A stretch of 46,977 nucleotides of DNA, from positions 1-46,977 of IMG/VR virus record IMGVR_UViG_3300043429_000053; one strand, 5' to 3'. Below the pieces are notes generated by a model. It was not told where the DNA came from, did no database searches, and saw only the letters and a list, made by a program, of their open reading frames with translations. The position numbers and the translations under genes were made by a program. Shown piece after piece: positions 1-7,684 of this stretch. This stretch comes from a virus. The first letter of the stretch is position 1; each line of letters opens with the position of its first letter.

Positions 1-140
1 CTTAGAATCAGTTTTTCCTTGACAAAAATTTTATAATATTTATGATGTAGCTTCGGTATATTGAGGGCTTCTTGACCCAGTTCAGTATTATCGATCTTTG
101 CATCAACTTGCCAATTTTCTAAGATTTCATCAATAGTCAT
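1..140 (-). CDS. uvsY: UvsY-like recombination mediator (N-terminal part, cut by window edge)
   Basis: The minus strand from 140 opens with ATG and stays open for 46 codons to the window edge. The product begins MTIDEILENWQVDAKID and continues with LGQEALNIPKLHHKYYKIF. This pattern (a short acidic start, an LG.EA..IP.LH.KY segment, then a basic helix) matches the N-terminus of T4-like UvsY as I remember it. UvsY loads the UvsX recombinase onto gp32-coated single-stranded DNA during recombination-dependent replication. It lies just downstream of the capsid block, the place I recall for uvsY in marine T4-like phages. The rest of the gene is outside the window. The 55 bases before the start are A/T-rich with no clear late promoter. 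Confidence 0.8.
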   Translation of the reverse strand, partial: MTIDEILENWQVDAKIDNTELGQEALNIPKLHHKYYKIFVKEKLIL

Positions 141-195
141 AACTCTCTCACAGTTTTCATCTAATATTTTATATTACTATATTTCTAGAAAATTG

Positions 196-717
196 TCAAA
201 CTTTTATTATGTCATAGTAAGTATATTTAAACTCGGCCGAAGCTTCTGTATATATGACATTTTCATCTGTAGTATTAAAAACAATACCCGAAAGAGAAAT
301 AGGAAAAGCATCTGCAAAAGTTATATCATAGTTTGCAGATTTAGTGCTGGATAAAACCATTAAAGATATATCAGATTTCAGCCCTTCGCCTGTATATTCT
401 TGCTTAGAAGAAATATTTCTATACTCTTCGAAATCCTTTGGCTTACCTAAAGCTTTTACCCAGTTATGAATCTCGAGGTAATTCTGAAGATCTTCATCTA
501 CTTTAAAAGTTATGGAAAGGTTTCCATAACTGATATGTTCACCAGAATATGGGATGTTCACGAAAGGGTTTGGTGAAGCTATTGGTGGTAATTCCATGGG
601 AGGAATATTTACTTTTTGAATAAAAAAGTTAACATGGGGCGAACGCTTCAATTGAAATTTGAAGTTTAAAGGTGAAAGAAAATTTCTATTAGAAGGCGTA
701 TTATCTATCGCTGACAT
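196..717 (-). CDS. gp19-family tail tube-like protein (candidate gp3 position)
   Basis: This 173-aa protein opens with SNRNFLSPLNFKFQLKRSP and carries SYGNLSITFKVDEDLQNY and a closing NTTDENVIYTEASAEFKYTY. That is the beta-barrel pattern of the T4 gp19 tail-tube family: an NF....F.F...R start, a central F.VDEDL..Y, and an aromatic-rich final strand. It is a second family member, distinct from the true tube gene at 7041-7652 and more compact. In related marine phages a gene in this slot between 23 and uvsY is, as I recall, labelled tail completion protein gp3, or simply tail tube-like. It probably caps or completes the tube. It has its own late-promoter octamer at 735-742, directly after the gene 23 terminator, so it may be transcribed apart from the capsid genes. 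The fold assignment is firmer than the exact role. Confidence 0.7.
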   Translation of the reverse strand: MSAIDNTPSNRNFLSPLNFKFQLKRSPHVNFFIQKVNIPPMELPPIASPNPFVNIPYSGEHISYGNLSITFKVDEDLQNYLEIHNWVKALGKPKDFEEYRNISSKQEYTGEGLKSDISLMVLSSTKSANYDITFADAFPISLSGIVFNTTDENVIYTEASAEFKYTYYDIIKV

Positions 718-734
718 GTTAACTCCTTTTCAAC

Positions 735-742
735 TATTTATA
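735..742 (-). promoter_or_regulatory. T4-type late promoter octamer TATAAATA
   Basis: The minus strand reads TATAAATA 18 bases upstream of the start codon at 717 and immediately after the gene 23 terminator. T4 late promoters are essentially this -10 octamer, recognised by gp55 sigma with gp33 and the sliding clamp. The position between a terminator and a gene start makes this one of the better matches in the window. Confidence 0.6.
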
Positions 743-744
743 TG

Positions 745-772
745 AAAAAAGGGGCGATCCGAAGACCGCCCC
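745..772 (-). terminator. Rho-independent terminator with UUCG tetraloop after gene 23
   Basis: Read on the minus strand, positions 772 to 751 form a 9-bp stem (GGGGCGGTC with GATCGCCCC, one G-U pair) closed by a cUUCGg tetraloop and followed by six T residues (750-745). This is a textbook intrinsic terminator. It lies 36 bases past the stop codon of the capsid gene and directly before a late promoter, so it separates the capsid operon from the tube-like gene and uvsY. Confidence 0.85.
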
Positions 773-780
773 AGTTTCTA

Positions 781-804
781 GTTTTCGGCTCTTCGTCCGA
801 AAAC
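781..804 (-). other. Second hairpin between the gene 23 stop and the terminator
   Basis: An inverted repeat (GTTTTCGG and CCGAAAAC, 8 bp, 8-base loop) starts 3 bases after the gene 23 stop codon. It has no T-tract of its own and sits just before the UUCG terminator. A role in stabilising the 3' end of the abundant capsid mRNA is plausible but inferred. Confidence 0.55.
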
Positions 805-807
805 AAA

Positions 808-2184
808 TTACATAAGGTTAGTAACAATAACTCTACGATAGTACTTGTTAGTGCTAATAACGTTAGAACGACCAAAGCCCTGTGTAAGACCTTCAGCGAA
901 TGGGTTTGCGACCATGCCGTAACGAGTCTTAAAGCCGATCTTTGGCTGGAAGCTTGACTGATCAACTGCACGAACCATCTGTAGTGGAACGTATGGGCAA
1001 TAGAATAGACCAGCGTCGAAAGCTGATGAACCCTTATAACCAACAGTTAGATAGTTTCCGCCAAGAGCGTATGGATCGATATAAACACGTAGACGACCAT
1101 TTAGAATACCAGCGAAAGTATTTCCAGTATCGTCAACCTGTAGGTTGTTTGAATTAAGAGCAGGAGCGTAGTCAAGAACACCAGCCATCTGTAGAGCAGA
1201 AGCAACGTCTGAAGAACAGATAACGATGTTACCCTTACCACGACGAGTCTGCTTGGCGATCTGGTTAGCTTCACGCTCTAGCTGGAACATTAGACCCTTG
1301 AACTTTTCAACTGACCAACGACCGTTTGAGTCAGTGTCAAGATCGAACACGCCTGGAGTAGTTGTGTTTTCCTGAGCGCCAGCCTCAGCAGTGATGTTGA
1401 TAGTACGAACAACTTCACGGTTGATTTCAGCTAGAATTTCTGCTGAAAGAATGTTAGCTAGTTCTGTTTCAGCGTCGAGACCATGGATAGCCTTAAGATC
1501 CTGGGCTAGTTCCATAGTATACTCTGCCTTTAGAGCACGAGTGTTAGCTGTAACAGTAACCTTCTCAATTGAGAATGCCATCTGTGGGAAAGCAGTGTTT
1601 GAGTCAGTTCCAAGAGCTTCAGCCTGGAAAGTACCCATTGCAGCACCAGTGTTATAGGTGTTGACTGCTGTTAGTGGTGAAGTGTTAGTTGCACCTGGGA
1701 TAGTACCAACATGCTTCTGACCGAAGGTGTTAGCACCAGATGTAACAGAAGAGAACTGAGTGTTAACTTCGTTATAGAATGTTTCTGCGCCAGCGTTGTT
1801 ATAGCTAGTTGTATTAGCATAACGTGAACGCATTGCGAAGATAAGACCAGTTGGTCCAGTCATTGGCTGAACGCCGCAGATGTCGTATGCCATTAGGTTT
1901 GGCATTGCACGACGAACTAGAGAAATAAGAACTGGATCGAAAGTATCGATACCACCAGTACCCTGAGTGGAGCTTGAAGCGCCCATTAGGTTAGATGGAA
2001 CTAGTGAACTTGTTTCTGTTAGTGTCTGATAGTCACCGTGTGCTGCTGATTCACGGAGAGCCTTCTCTGTGTTCTCGAGCATAACTGCAGTGACTGAACG
2101 GCGGTGCTGATCCTTAATGGCGCCAAGAGCGTCATGGTCAAGGACTGGTGCCCACTTGTTTTGAATTTCCTCAGCTAGATACAT
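808..2184 (-). CDS. gp23: Major capsid protein (T4 gp23 family)
   Basis: The product is 458 aa, shorter than T4 gp23 (521 aa), with an HK97-type fold expected. The diagnostic segment FDPVLISLVRRAMPNL at about residue 80 is followed by YDICGVQPMTGPTGLIFAM, a hallmark of T4-like capsid proteins. An N-terminal stretch of about 57 residues ends at LTE (55-57), which fits the (L/I)-x-E cleavage rule of the gp21 prohead protease, so the mature subunit probably starts at Thr58. The GKGNIVICSSDVASAL segment is also typical of the family. The protein forms the hexameric capsomers of the head. A late-promoter octamer lies at 2219-2226, 34 bases upstream of the start, and a GGAAA ribosome site precedes the ATG. 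The gene ends at a hairpin plus terminator, in keeping with high, separate expression. No gene 24 vertex paralogue is visible in this window. Confidence 0.97.
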   Translation of the reverse strand: MYLAEEIQNKWAPVLDHDALGAIKDQHRRSVTAVMLENTEKALRESAAHGDYQTLTETSSLVPSNLMGASSSTQGTGGIDTFDPVLISLVRRAMPNLMAYDICGVQPMTGPTGLIFAMRSRYANTTSYNNAGAETFYNEVNTQFSSVTSGANTFGQKHVGTIPGATNTSPLTAVNTYNTGAAMGTFQAEALGTDSNTAFPQMAFSIEKVTVTANTRALKAEYTMELAQDLKAIHGLDAETELANILSAEILAEINREVVRTINITAEAGAQENTTTPGVFDLDTDSNGRWSVEKFKGLMFQLEREANQIAKQTRRGKGNIVICSSDVASALQMAGVLDYAPALNSNNLQVDDTGNTFAGILNGRLRVYIDPYALGGNYLTVGYKGSSAFDAGLFYCPYVPLQMVRAVDQSSFQPKIGFKTRYGMVANPFAEGLTQGFGRSNVISTNKYYRRVIVTNLM

Positions 2185-2218
2185 TTGTTTTCCTTTCTAC
2201 TAGAAAATATACTTTATC

Positions 2219-2226
2219 TATTTATA
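2219..2226 (-). promoter_or_regulatory. T4-type late promoter octamer upstream of gene 23
   Basis: An exact TATAAATA on the minus strand lies 34 bases upstream of the capsid start codon in the short gap between genes 22 and 23. Gene 23 has its own strong late promoter in T4, so the placement agrees with known practice. Confidence 0.65.
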
Positions 2227-2231
2227 ATAAA

Positions 2232-3392
2232 TTACTTTTTAACTGTTCTGGAGATAGCGGCTAGATAACGTCCTACTGTTGGGTCGACGTTCTTAGTTTC
2301 GCTTACTTCTCCTTCAAAAGTTTCTTCTTCAATGTTTGAAGAATGCGAAGTTGATTCAACCTTAAAATAGTTTTCTTTGACAATCATTAGCTTCTTAGCA
2401 TAAGTGTCAAGATCACCATCAAACTCGATACCTTCAACAAGAGCAGCGAACTTTTCCTGCTGTGTCAATGCTAGATCGGAAGCAAGACTTTCAACAATGT
2501 CCTGTCTTTCGTTCTCAGCAGCAAGGCTCTTTAGCTCAAAGTTCTCAGTAATAGTTTCATCAAGTTTTTCTTCTAGGGCAGCAACCTTTTCAGCCATTGC
2601 TTCTAGAACATCGACCTTTTCTTCTGGTACACTAATATAGTGCTCAGCGAATAGGTTCTTCAATCCTTCCATGAACTCTTCTGCGAGTTCATTGCGTAGG
2701 GTTGATTCAATAGCTACTTCGTTTTCCTTCATCCAGTTTTCAACAACATAATCGAGATATGTGTCGAGCTTTGATGTTAGTTCTTCGCCGAAGTTTGCAA
2801 TTTCTTCCTGTAGTGCTTCTTCATATGCTTCTTCAAGACGAGCAGTTTCAGCAACCATTCTTGCGGAAACAGCTGCTTCGAATAGAGTAGCAACATTATC
2901 CTTAAATTCTTCTGAAAGATCCTGACCATTGAACATTTCTTCAATGTCTTCCTTGACGTTTAGCTTAGGCATAGCGTCACGAGTCTTTGGTGCAGACTTA
3001 CCAGTAGCATCGGAAGGCTTCATGTCAAGAGTTGACTGATTAGCGGCTGACTTATCGCCAACGCCATAATCCTTACCTGGACCAAACTGAGACTGAACCT
3101 GATTGAAGAAATTGATAAGATCTGACTTACCCATTCCGGCCATTACATTCATAACACCATGCATAGCGCCAAGCTTTGACATTGGGTCTGATGAACGTGC
3201 CTTTGGATGTAGTGATGAAGCAGCAAGAGTTTCTTCTGAAACATCATCTTTCTTTTCGTGCTTTTTCTTCTTCATCTTCTTAGAAGACTCTTCGTCTTCT
3301 TCCTCTTCTTCTTCCTCTTCGTGCTTTGCTTCAGATACAGCAATATCTTCTAGTTCAACAAAGTCCTCGAGGTCGTGTTCGTTATTAGCCAT
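2232..3392 (-). CDS. gp22: Prohead scaffolding core protein (T4 gp22 family)
   Basis: This is a 386-aa, strongly acidic, helix-rich protein. It has a Glu-rich run around residues 25-35, then a Lys-rich patch and a long predicted coiled region. The segments EEMFNGQDLSEEFKDNVATL and YLDYVVENWMKENEVAIES, followed by EHYISVPEEKVDVLEAM, are characteristic of T4-like gp22. It is longer than T4 gp22 (269 aa), mainly through the charged N-terminal third. The protein forms the internal core around which the capsid assembles and is destroyed by the gp21 protease during maturation. It lies between the protease and capsid genes as in T4. A late-promoter octamer at 3424-3431 precedes the start, and TAGGAG provides the ribosome site. 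Confidence 0.95.
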   Translation of the reverse strand: MANNEHDLEDFVELEDIAVSEAKHEEEEEEEEDEESSKKMKKKKHEKKDDVSEETLAASSLHPKARSSDPMSKLGAMHGVMNVMAGMGKSDLINFFNQVQSQFGPGKDYGVGDKSAANQSTLDMKPSDATGKSAPKTRDAMPKLNVKEDIEEMFNGQDLSEEFKDNVATLFEAAVSARMVAETARLEEAYEEALQEEIANFGEELTSKLDTYLDYVVENWMKENEVAIESTLRNELAEEFMEGLKNLFAEHYISVPEEKVDVLEAMAEKVAALEEKLDETITENFELKSLAAENERQDIVESLASDLALTQQEKFAALVEGIEFDGDLDTYAKKLMIVKENYFKVESTSHSSNIEEETFEGEVSETKNVDPTVGRYLAAISRTVKK

Positions 3393-3423
3393 TTAAATAG
3401 TCTCCTATTTTAGAAATTTATTA

Positions 3424-3431
3424 TATTTATA
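3424..3431 (-). promoter_or_regulatory. T4-type late promoter octamer upstream of gene 22
   Basis: An exact TATAAATA on the minus strand lies 31 bases upstream of the gene 22 start, in the 43-base gap after gene 21. It would drive 22 and 23 separately from the upstream portal/core genes. Confidence 0.6.
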
Positions 3432-3435
3432 TTAA

Positions 3436-4098
3436 TTAGTCTTTTAGAGTTAGGGATGATAAATACTCTTCAAAAATAGCAAGTTTCTTTTCTTCTAACT
3501 GCGATTTTGATAGAGTATGAATATACTTCTTTGTTTCATGAAGTTTTTCTTCGTGCCATGTGTTATGAACTGGATCATAGATCCAATCAACATTTTCCAT
3601 AATACCATTTACAAAACAACCTGGTCCGCTTGGGTCGGAAACGATATCAACTGTAGAAAGTTTAAAGTCTGGTTGAACAACCATAACTCCATTGCTTTCT
3701 TTCAAAGATCCCATACCACGAGTAGAAACGCCAAGCTGTCCGCCTGATTCTAGGAGACCACGAGCAATTTCGCCCATAGGCGTTGATGTTATTTTGGCTT
3801 TACCATTAACAAAATTACCATCCCAATTAAGTTCTGTGATGATGTGAGAAACGCGATCTAAATTAATTGTCGGACCAGCAGGATGATTTAGTTCGCCGAA
3901 AGCTCTTTTTGCTTTTACAACTTCTCTGAGATATCTTTCTACTTCTTTTTCAAGAATGTCTTTCTTATATAGTCTACCATTCTTGTTCTTTTCTTCAGCA
4001 GTCATGAAGCGGCCAGTAATGTAATGATGTTTCTTACCGTCTTCGGATCTCTCTGTGATATATTGTGTATCTTCTGTTAATTCGGCGATGAGTTTCAT
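3436..4098 (-). CDS. gp21: Prohead maturation protease (T4 gp21 family)
   Basis: This 220-aa serine protease has the expected fold signature: YITGRFMTAEEKNKNGRLY near the N-terminus, then GELNHP with the predicted catalytic His72, and LGVSTRGMGS with the predicted nucleophile Ser125. VDIVSDPSGPGCFVNGIMEN is also typical of phage prohead proteases. The enzyme sits inside the prohead and cleaves the scaffold, core proteins and capsid N-termini after (L/I)-x-E sites. Length agrees with T4 gp21 (about 212 aa). The start follows the stop of the 81-aa gene after one base, suggesting coupled translation. It lies directly upstream of its main substrates, genes 22 and 23. Confidence 0.96.
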   Translation of the reverse strand: MKLIAELTEDTQYITERSEDGKKHHYITGRFMTAEEKNKNGRLYKKDILEKEVERYLREVVKAKRAFGELNHPAGPTINLDRVSHIITELNWDGNFVNGKAKITSTPMGEIARGLLESGGQLGVSTRGMGSLKESNGVMVVQPDFKLSTVDIVSDPSGPGCFVNGIMENVDWIYDPVHNTWHEEKLHETKKYIHTLSKSQLEEKKLAIFEEYLSSLTLKD

Positions 4099-4099
4099 T

Positions 4100-4345
4100 T
4101 TACCCTCTGTAAGCGACTGGTGTTGCTAACATACCAGTTCCTTGAAGTGTGTCTGTTAAATCTTTAACGACAAAGATTGGTGCTGTATTTGTAACTGTTG
4201 TGTTAGCGTATACAACTCCGTTAGCATAAGCGATGTTTAAAACAGCTGCAGTAGTTGGATTCACAACTCTACAAAGATTTGCAGTGTTACCAAAATTGTT
4301 TGCTGTTGAGATTGCTCTTTCGGCGCCAAGTAATTTAATAAACAT
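4100..4345 (-). CDS. Small hypothetical protein inserted in the prohead core cluster
   Basis: The 81-aa product (MFIKLLGAERAISTANNFGN...) has no motif I recognise. It is rich in Ala, Asn, Thr and Val, with a predicted all-beta character resembling the small structural proteins of marine phages. The start overlaps the preceding stop in a TAATG junction, and gene 21 starts one base after its stop, so it is translated as part of the core/protease unit. T4 has no equivalent between 68 and 21. Its position suggests a small head-associated protein, but no function can be assigned from sequence. Confidence 0.7.
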   Translation of the reverse strand: MFIKLLGAERAISTANNFGNTANLCRVVNPTTAAVLNIAYANGVVYANTTVTNTAPIFVVKDLTDTLQGTGMLATPVAYRG

Positions 4346-4941
4346 TATAGAGTCCCCACATCTAATCTACCAGTAGTATATCCTGCAGCGCCTGGTCCAG
4401 TATAATCTGTATTAGTTGCTGTTCCTGACTCTGACTGACCATGCATCTTCCATGCCTTAGCATAAAGAACCTGCATGCCTTTTTCTTTACCGTATTCTTT
4501 TACGAAACGTTCTTTGTTGGACTTAATCCACTTTTCAATCTTTGGGTTTTTTGGAGCTACTTCGTTAATAGCTTCTTCTTTAATTTTCTTATCAAGAAGA
4601 ACCTTCTTACCCTTTTTCATATCCTTTGGTTCTGTACCAGTAGGACAGGCAGCTTCACCATGAACTTCGCACATTACGCCTTCGTTTGTTTGATTACAAG
4701 AGGCTTCATAAACTCCATCTTTCTGGAACTTATACTTCGTAGTTTTTTCTGACCCGCCCTTCTTACCCTTGAACGCAGCTTCAGCATCATGAGGATAATC
4801 ATGAGTTTCAATTTCATGCTTCTTGATGAACTTTACACCATCAGGACCATTCCACTGATAAAGGTTTTTATCGTCGATGTCTGGCGGAGAAACTTTGCTT
4901 TTCTTCTGACCAGCTAAAATATCTTTAAGACTCTTCGCCAT
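4345..4941 (-). CDS. Prohead core-region protein in the gene 68 position
   Basis: The 198-aa, lysine-rich protein lies where T4 has gene 68 (prohead core). The N-terminus MAKSLKDILAGQKKSKVSPP is basic. A central segment holds three Cys and one His spaced C-x8-C-x2-H-x4-C, which might bind metal but fits no standard zinc motif. The C-terminal part has WIKSNKERFVKEYGKEKG followed by LYAKAWKMHG, a W...N..RF...YG....LYA.AWK pattern I recall from small proteins of many T4-like phages. Its start lies 17 bases inside the 67-like gene and its stop overlaps the next start (TAATG). Homology to T4 gp68 itself is not visible, so the name rests on position. Confidence 0.75.
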   Translation of the reverse strand: MAKSLKDILAGQKKSKVSPPDIDDKNLYQWNGPDGVKFIKKHEIETHDYPHDAEAAFKGKKGGSEKTTKYKFQKDGVYEASCNQTNEGVMCEVHGEAACPTGTEPKDMKKGKKVLLDKKIKEEAINEVAPKNPKIEKWIKSNKERFVKEYGKEKGMQVLYAKAWKMHGQSESGTATNTDYTGPGAAGYTTGRLDVGTL

Positions 4942-5140
4942 AATCCTCTTCCTCTGAGTTATCTATTTCTTCTTCAGAATTGTAACCATACATTTGCTGA
5001 GCAACAGCAATTTTTTTATCTTCTATAGCTGCTGAGATGCGATCAATAATCAAATCATTGAACGCAGCCTCGAAATCTGTTGGCTTTTGCTCTAGAGCAG
5101 CTACAACTAAATCTGTCATTTCATATTTATGATCTGTCAT
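4925..5140 (-). CDS. Prohead core protein, gp67-like
   Basis: The 71-aa product has a helical body (DLVVAALEQKPTDFEAAFND, then DRISAAIEDKKIAVAQQMYG) and an acidic tail of Glu and Asp. Length, acidity and position directly after the portal gene fit T4 gp67 (80 aa), a minor prohead-core component needed for correct head shape. The FE.AF..LI.DRI..A.E.KKI pattern is what I recall from marine T4-like gp67 homologues. It starts 9 bases after the portal stop and overlaps the next gene by 17 bases, so these products are probably made in linked amounts. Confidence 0.8.
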   Translation of the reverse strand: MTDHKYEMTDLVVAALEQKPTDFEAAFNDLIIDRISAAIEDKKIAVAQQMYGYNSEEEIDNSEEEDYGEES

Positions 5141-5149
5141 AATAACACC

Positions 5150-6982
5150 TTATTGTTGTTGAGTTGGTTGCGGAGCGCCACCTGCTTGCGCTCTGCTTAC
5201 TAAATCTGGATTTTTAGCAATTATTTGCACTGCTGCTTTATACTTGGCTTCGTCGGCCATAGTTCTATTAGCTTTTGGCATTTTCTTCATCTGGTCTACG
5301 ATGATTTGAGCATTACGTACTTGTTCCATTTTCTGAGCCATTTCAGGATCAGATTCAGTAGAACCTTCTGTACCAGGTTGAAGTTGTTGTTGCTGCTGTT
5401 GCAATGCTTCTTGCTGTTGTTGCATTTGAGCTTCGGCTTGTTGTAGTAACATTTCATTGTTTATTACAGTTGGGTTGACCCATCTATAATCGCCTTGCTC
5501 CGAAAGTTTATTCTCGATCTTAATATTCTTATCGTTATTGATAATATCTTCATCTGACTGTCGGAGAACGTTTTTACGAACCCAATCGTGAGAATAATAT
5601 TTACCAATCATATCTTGAACGTTTCTAGCTTGATTAATTCTACCTTCAAGAATTTCAGAATCTTTAAGTTCAGTGAAGTAATTATCCTTAGAGAAATCAA
5701 AACGAATATTATCGGAAAATAATTTCCAATCTTCTAAAGTGCAAATACCCTTCAGCACTAATTGTTTTTCTAACATTTTACTGAAGAGATGAGCGAATCT
5801 GTTTCTTAGTCTTGTTGTGAACTTAGTAAACTTTAATTCGTCTCTAGTAATTTCAGTAGCTCTACCAACTGAGAATAGAGCATCGGAATTTAATCTTGAC
5901 ACTGGGACGTTTAGAGAGTTTAAGAATTTCTTCTGGAAATACAAAACGTCATCCATCTGTCCTAGTGTCTGACCGCCTGGTAGGGTAGTAACCTCCGTAC
6001 CTCTACCACCTTCGCGACGAGGAAGCCAATAGTCTTCTAACATAGTCATGAACTTGCGGTCATCTCTGATGTCGCCTGTTTGGGCGTCATAAATTAAACG
6101 GTTCTTATGCTTTACCATAATGTCACGAACATACTGCTCGGCCTTCATCTTAGGAAGATTACCAACGTCAATATACCAAATACGACGTTCTGGTGCACGA
6201 GCAAGACGATAGATAACTAGAGCGTCTTCTAATGTTCTTAATTGATTGAGAGGCTTAATAGCTTTATGAAGATAGGAAAGAACCATTGTGCCTTGATTGT
6301 CTGTTAGACCTGACACAACGTGTAGAATAGAATCCCTAGCGATCTTTAGACCTGTAGTTGATGGTCCCACTGCTTTATTACCAAAGTTAAAACCTTTATC
6401 GTTGAAGATAAAATATTCATTAACAGTTTTAGTAACAACTGCATCGCCTGGATTGTTTGCTTGAATCTTTTTCTTTTGGACCTCACGGACTTTACGAATC
6501 TTACGTGGGTCGACGTATCTTACTTCTTTAATACCTGCTGATGGGTTCTTGTCATCAATGATTACATGATAATATAAACGACCATCAATATACCAACGAC
6601 GATAAATTTCGTAAGCATATTTGTTAAATTCAAGAATATTTAAACAATTCTGAAATTCTTCACGAATAGCCTTCTTAATATTATCGTTTACTTTTAGATC
6701 TTCAAGATTGATCTTTACAACGTGTTCTTCGTCTATAGCAATAGATTCGTTTACAATTTCATCAACAGCAGCATCGCATTCTGGTTGTAGTGACATCTCA
6801 CGATATTTTGTAACTAGCTCAGCTTCTGATCTTACTGTACCATCAAGATCAACATACGTGCCAAACGCACCTCCTGCTGAAACGACAACTGCTCCGTCGT
6901 CTGAATCTCTCTCTGGAGCAAACGAAGGTAATTCTGGTTCTGGGCGTTTTTTTCTGAATTCGAAGCCGAATAATTCTGCCAT
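5150..6982 (-). CDS. gp20: Portal vertex protein (T4 gp20 family)
   Basis: The 610-aa protein forms the dodecameric portal through which DNA enters and to which the tail joins. Typical segments are CDAAVDEIVNESIAIDE near residue 70, RRWYIDGRLYYHVIID, RYVDPRKIRKVREV and LARAPERRIWYIDVGNLP, then YWLPRREGGRGTEVTTLPGG, all classic for T4-like portals. It is longer than T4 gp20 (524 aa), mostly because of a C-terminal tail very rich in Gln (QMQQQQEALQQQQQQLQ) that ends in low-complexity Gln/Pro. An 8-bp hairpin with a GAAA loop sits in the leader at 7000-7019, and GGAG precedes the ATG. Neighbours are the tube gene upstream and the 67-like gene downstream, exactly as in T4. Confidence 0.97.
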   Translation of the reverse strand: MAELFGFEFRKKRPEPELPSFAPERDSDDGAVVVSAGGAFGTYVDLDGTVRSEAELVTKYREMSLQPECDAAVDEIVNESIAIDEEHVVKINLEDLKVNDNIKKAIREEFQNCLNILEFNKYAYEIYRRWYIDGRLYYHVIIDDKNPSAGIKEVRYVDPRKIRKVREVQKKKIQANNPGDAVVTKTVNEYFIFNDKGFNFGNKAVGPSTTGLKIARDSILHVVSGLTDNQGTMVLSYLHKAIKPLNQLRTLEDALVIYRLARAPERRIWYIDVGNLPKMKAEQYVRDIMVKHKNRLIYDAQTGDIRDDRKFMTMLEDYWLPRREGGRGTEVTTLPGGQTLGQMDDVLYFQKKFLNSLNVPVSRLNSDALFSVGRATEITRDELKFTKFTTRLRNRFAHLFSKMLEKQLVLKGICTLEDWKLFSDNIRFDFSKDNYFTELKDSEILEGRINQARNVQDMIGKYYSHDWVRKNVLRQSDEDIINNDKNIKIENKLSEQGDYRWVNPTVINNEMLLQQAEAQMQQQQEALQQQQQQLQPGTEGSTESDPEMAQKMEQVRNAQIIVDQMKKMPKANRTMADEAKYKAAVQIIAKNPDLVSRAQAGGAPQPTQQQ

Positions 6983-6999
6983 TTATTTCTCCAAGTGTA

Positions 7000-7019
7000 G
7001 GAGGGAGTTTCCTCCCTCC
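7000..7019 (-). promoter_or_regulatory. Leader hairpin with GAAA tetraloop before gene 20
   Basis: On the minus strand a perfect 8-bp stem (GGAGGGAG with CTCCCTCC) encloses a GAAA (GNRA) loop. It lies between the stop of gene 19 and the gene 20 ribosome site (TTGGAG) and has no T-tract, so it is not a normal terminator. Possible roles are a barrier to exonucleases protecting the tube mRNA, a processing site, or control of portal translation. A TCTAAATA element resembling a late promoter lies just upstream at 7033-7040. Confidence 0.6.
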
Positions 7020-7040
7020 AAATAATATAGTGTATTTAGA

Positions 7041-7652
7041 TTATTCCTGCGGACCAGTATTGGTCAAGCCAAGATATGGAGTAATCTTTCCAGAAGTCTT
7101 GACTGTAGTACCTTCGTCAACTGGTAACCAATAATCATATGAAAAGTTAACTGTGAACTCTTCAATAGCATTCTGAGTATCCCAGCCAAGACCGATACCG
7201 CTTACCTGTGTTGGGAAAGCGCCGACTAGCTGATAAACACGAAGAATTTCGCCGTCCTTACTGAACTGAGTTACGTCAACAGCAAATGCTTTATATTGTT
7301 CAAAAGCAGCTTCTGGTAGACGAACGTTAGTCTGCATAGTATTGATAGCGTTGTGCCAAGCTTCAAACATAGAACGAACTGAGAAGTCTTCGTCGTTCAT
7401 TATTGTGATTGACCAATCAGCAAAAGTTCTTTCGCCAGCAACCTTAATTCTACGACCGAAATATGGAATTTCAATATTAGTAATTGTTGACTCTGGTAAT
7501 TCCGCTGCTCTACAAGTAAATACCAACTTTCTGAATGCTTCCGGATTTAGCGGAAGTGTTGGAGGTGGAGTTACTTGTACCTGGAATAGAGCAGGGCGAG
7601 CTCCGCCCCACTGCATTCCGTTTGCTTTGAAAGAGTTAATATTAAAAGGCAT
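7041..7652 (-). CDS. gp19: Tail tube protein (T4 gp19 family)
   Basis: The 203-aa protein contains FKANGMQWGGARPALFQVQV at the N-terminus, FTCRAAELPESTITNIEIPY and GERTFADWSITIMNDEDF, which are the conserved tube-fold segments of T4-like gp19. It is longer than T4 gp19 (163 aa). Hexameric rings of this protein stack to form the inner tube that penetrates the cell envelope. It lies directly after the sheath gene and before the portal, the standard order. The gap at 7653-7684 holds an AATAAATA near-match to a late promoter (7679-7686) and a GGAG ribosome site, so separate high expression is possible. Confidence 0.95.
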   Translation of the reverse strand: MPFNINSFKANGMQWGGARPALFQVQVTPPPTLPLNPEAFRKLVFTCRAAELPESTITNIEIPYFGRRIKVAGERTFADWSITIMNDEDFSVRSMFEAWHNAINTMQTNVRLPEAAFEQYKAFAVDVTQFSKDGEILRVYQLVGAFPTQVSGIGLGWDTQNAIEEFTVNFSYDYWLPVDEGTTVKTSGKITPYLGLTNTGPQE

Positions 7653-7684
7653 CTATGTTACTCCTTTGAGATTTTTATTATTTA

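Noticed and set aside
738-1043. Minus-strand 101-aa open frame overlapping the end of gene 23
   Set aside because: It runs out of frame through the well-conserved capsid C-terminus and the terminator, with no family features; a shadow frame.
3290-3330. Acidic Glu-rich run of gp22 as a sequencing or frameshift artefact
   Set aside because: The run stays in frame with conserved gp22 sequence on its C-terminal side, and acidic low-complexity stretches are normal in prohead core proteins.
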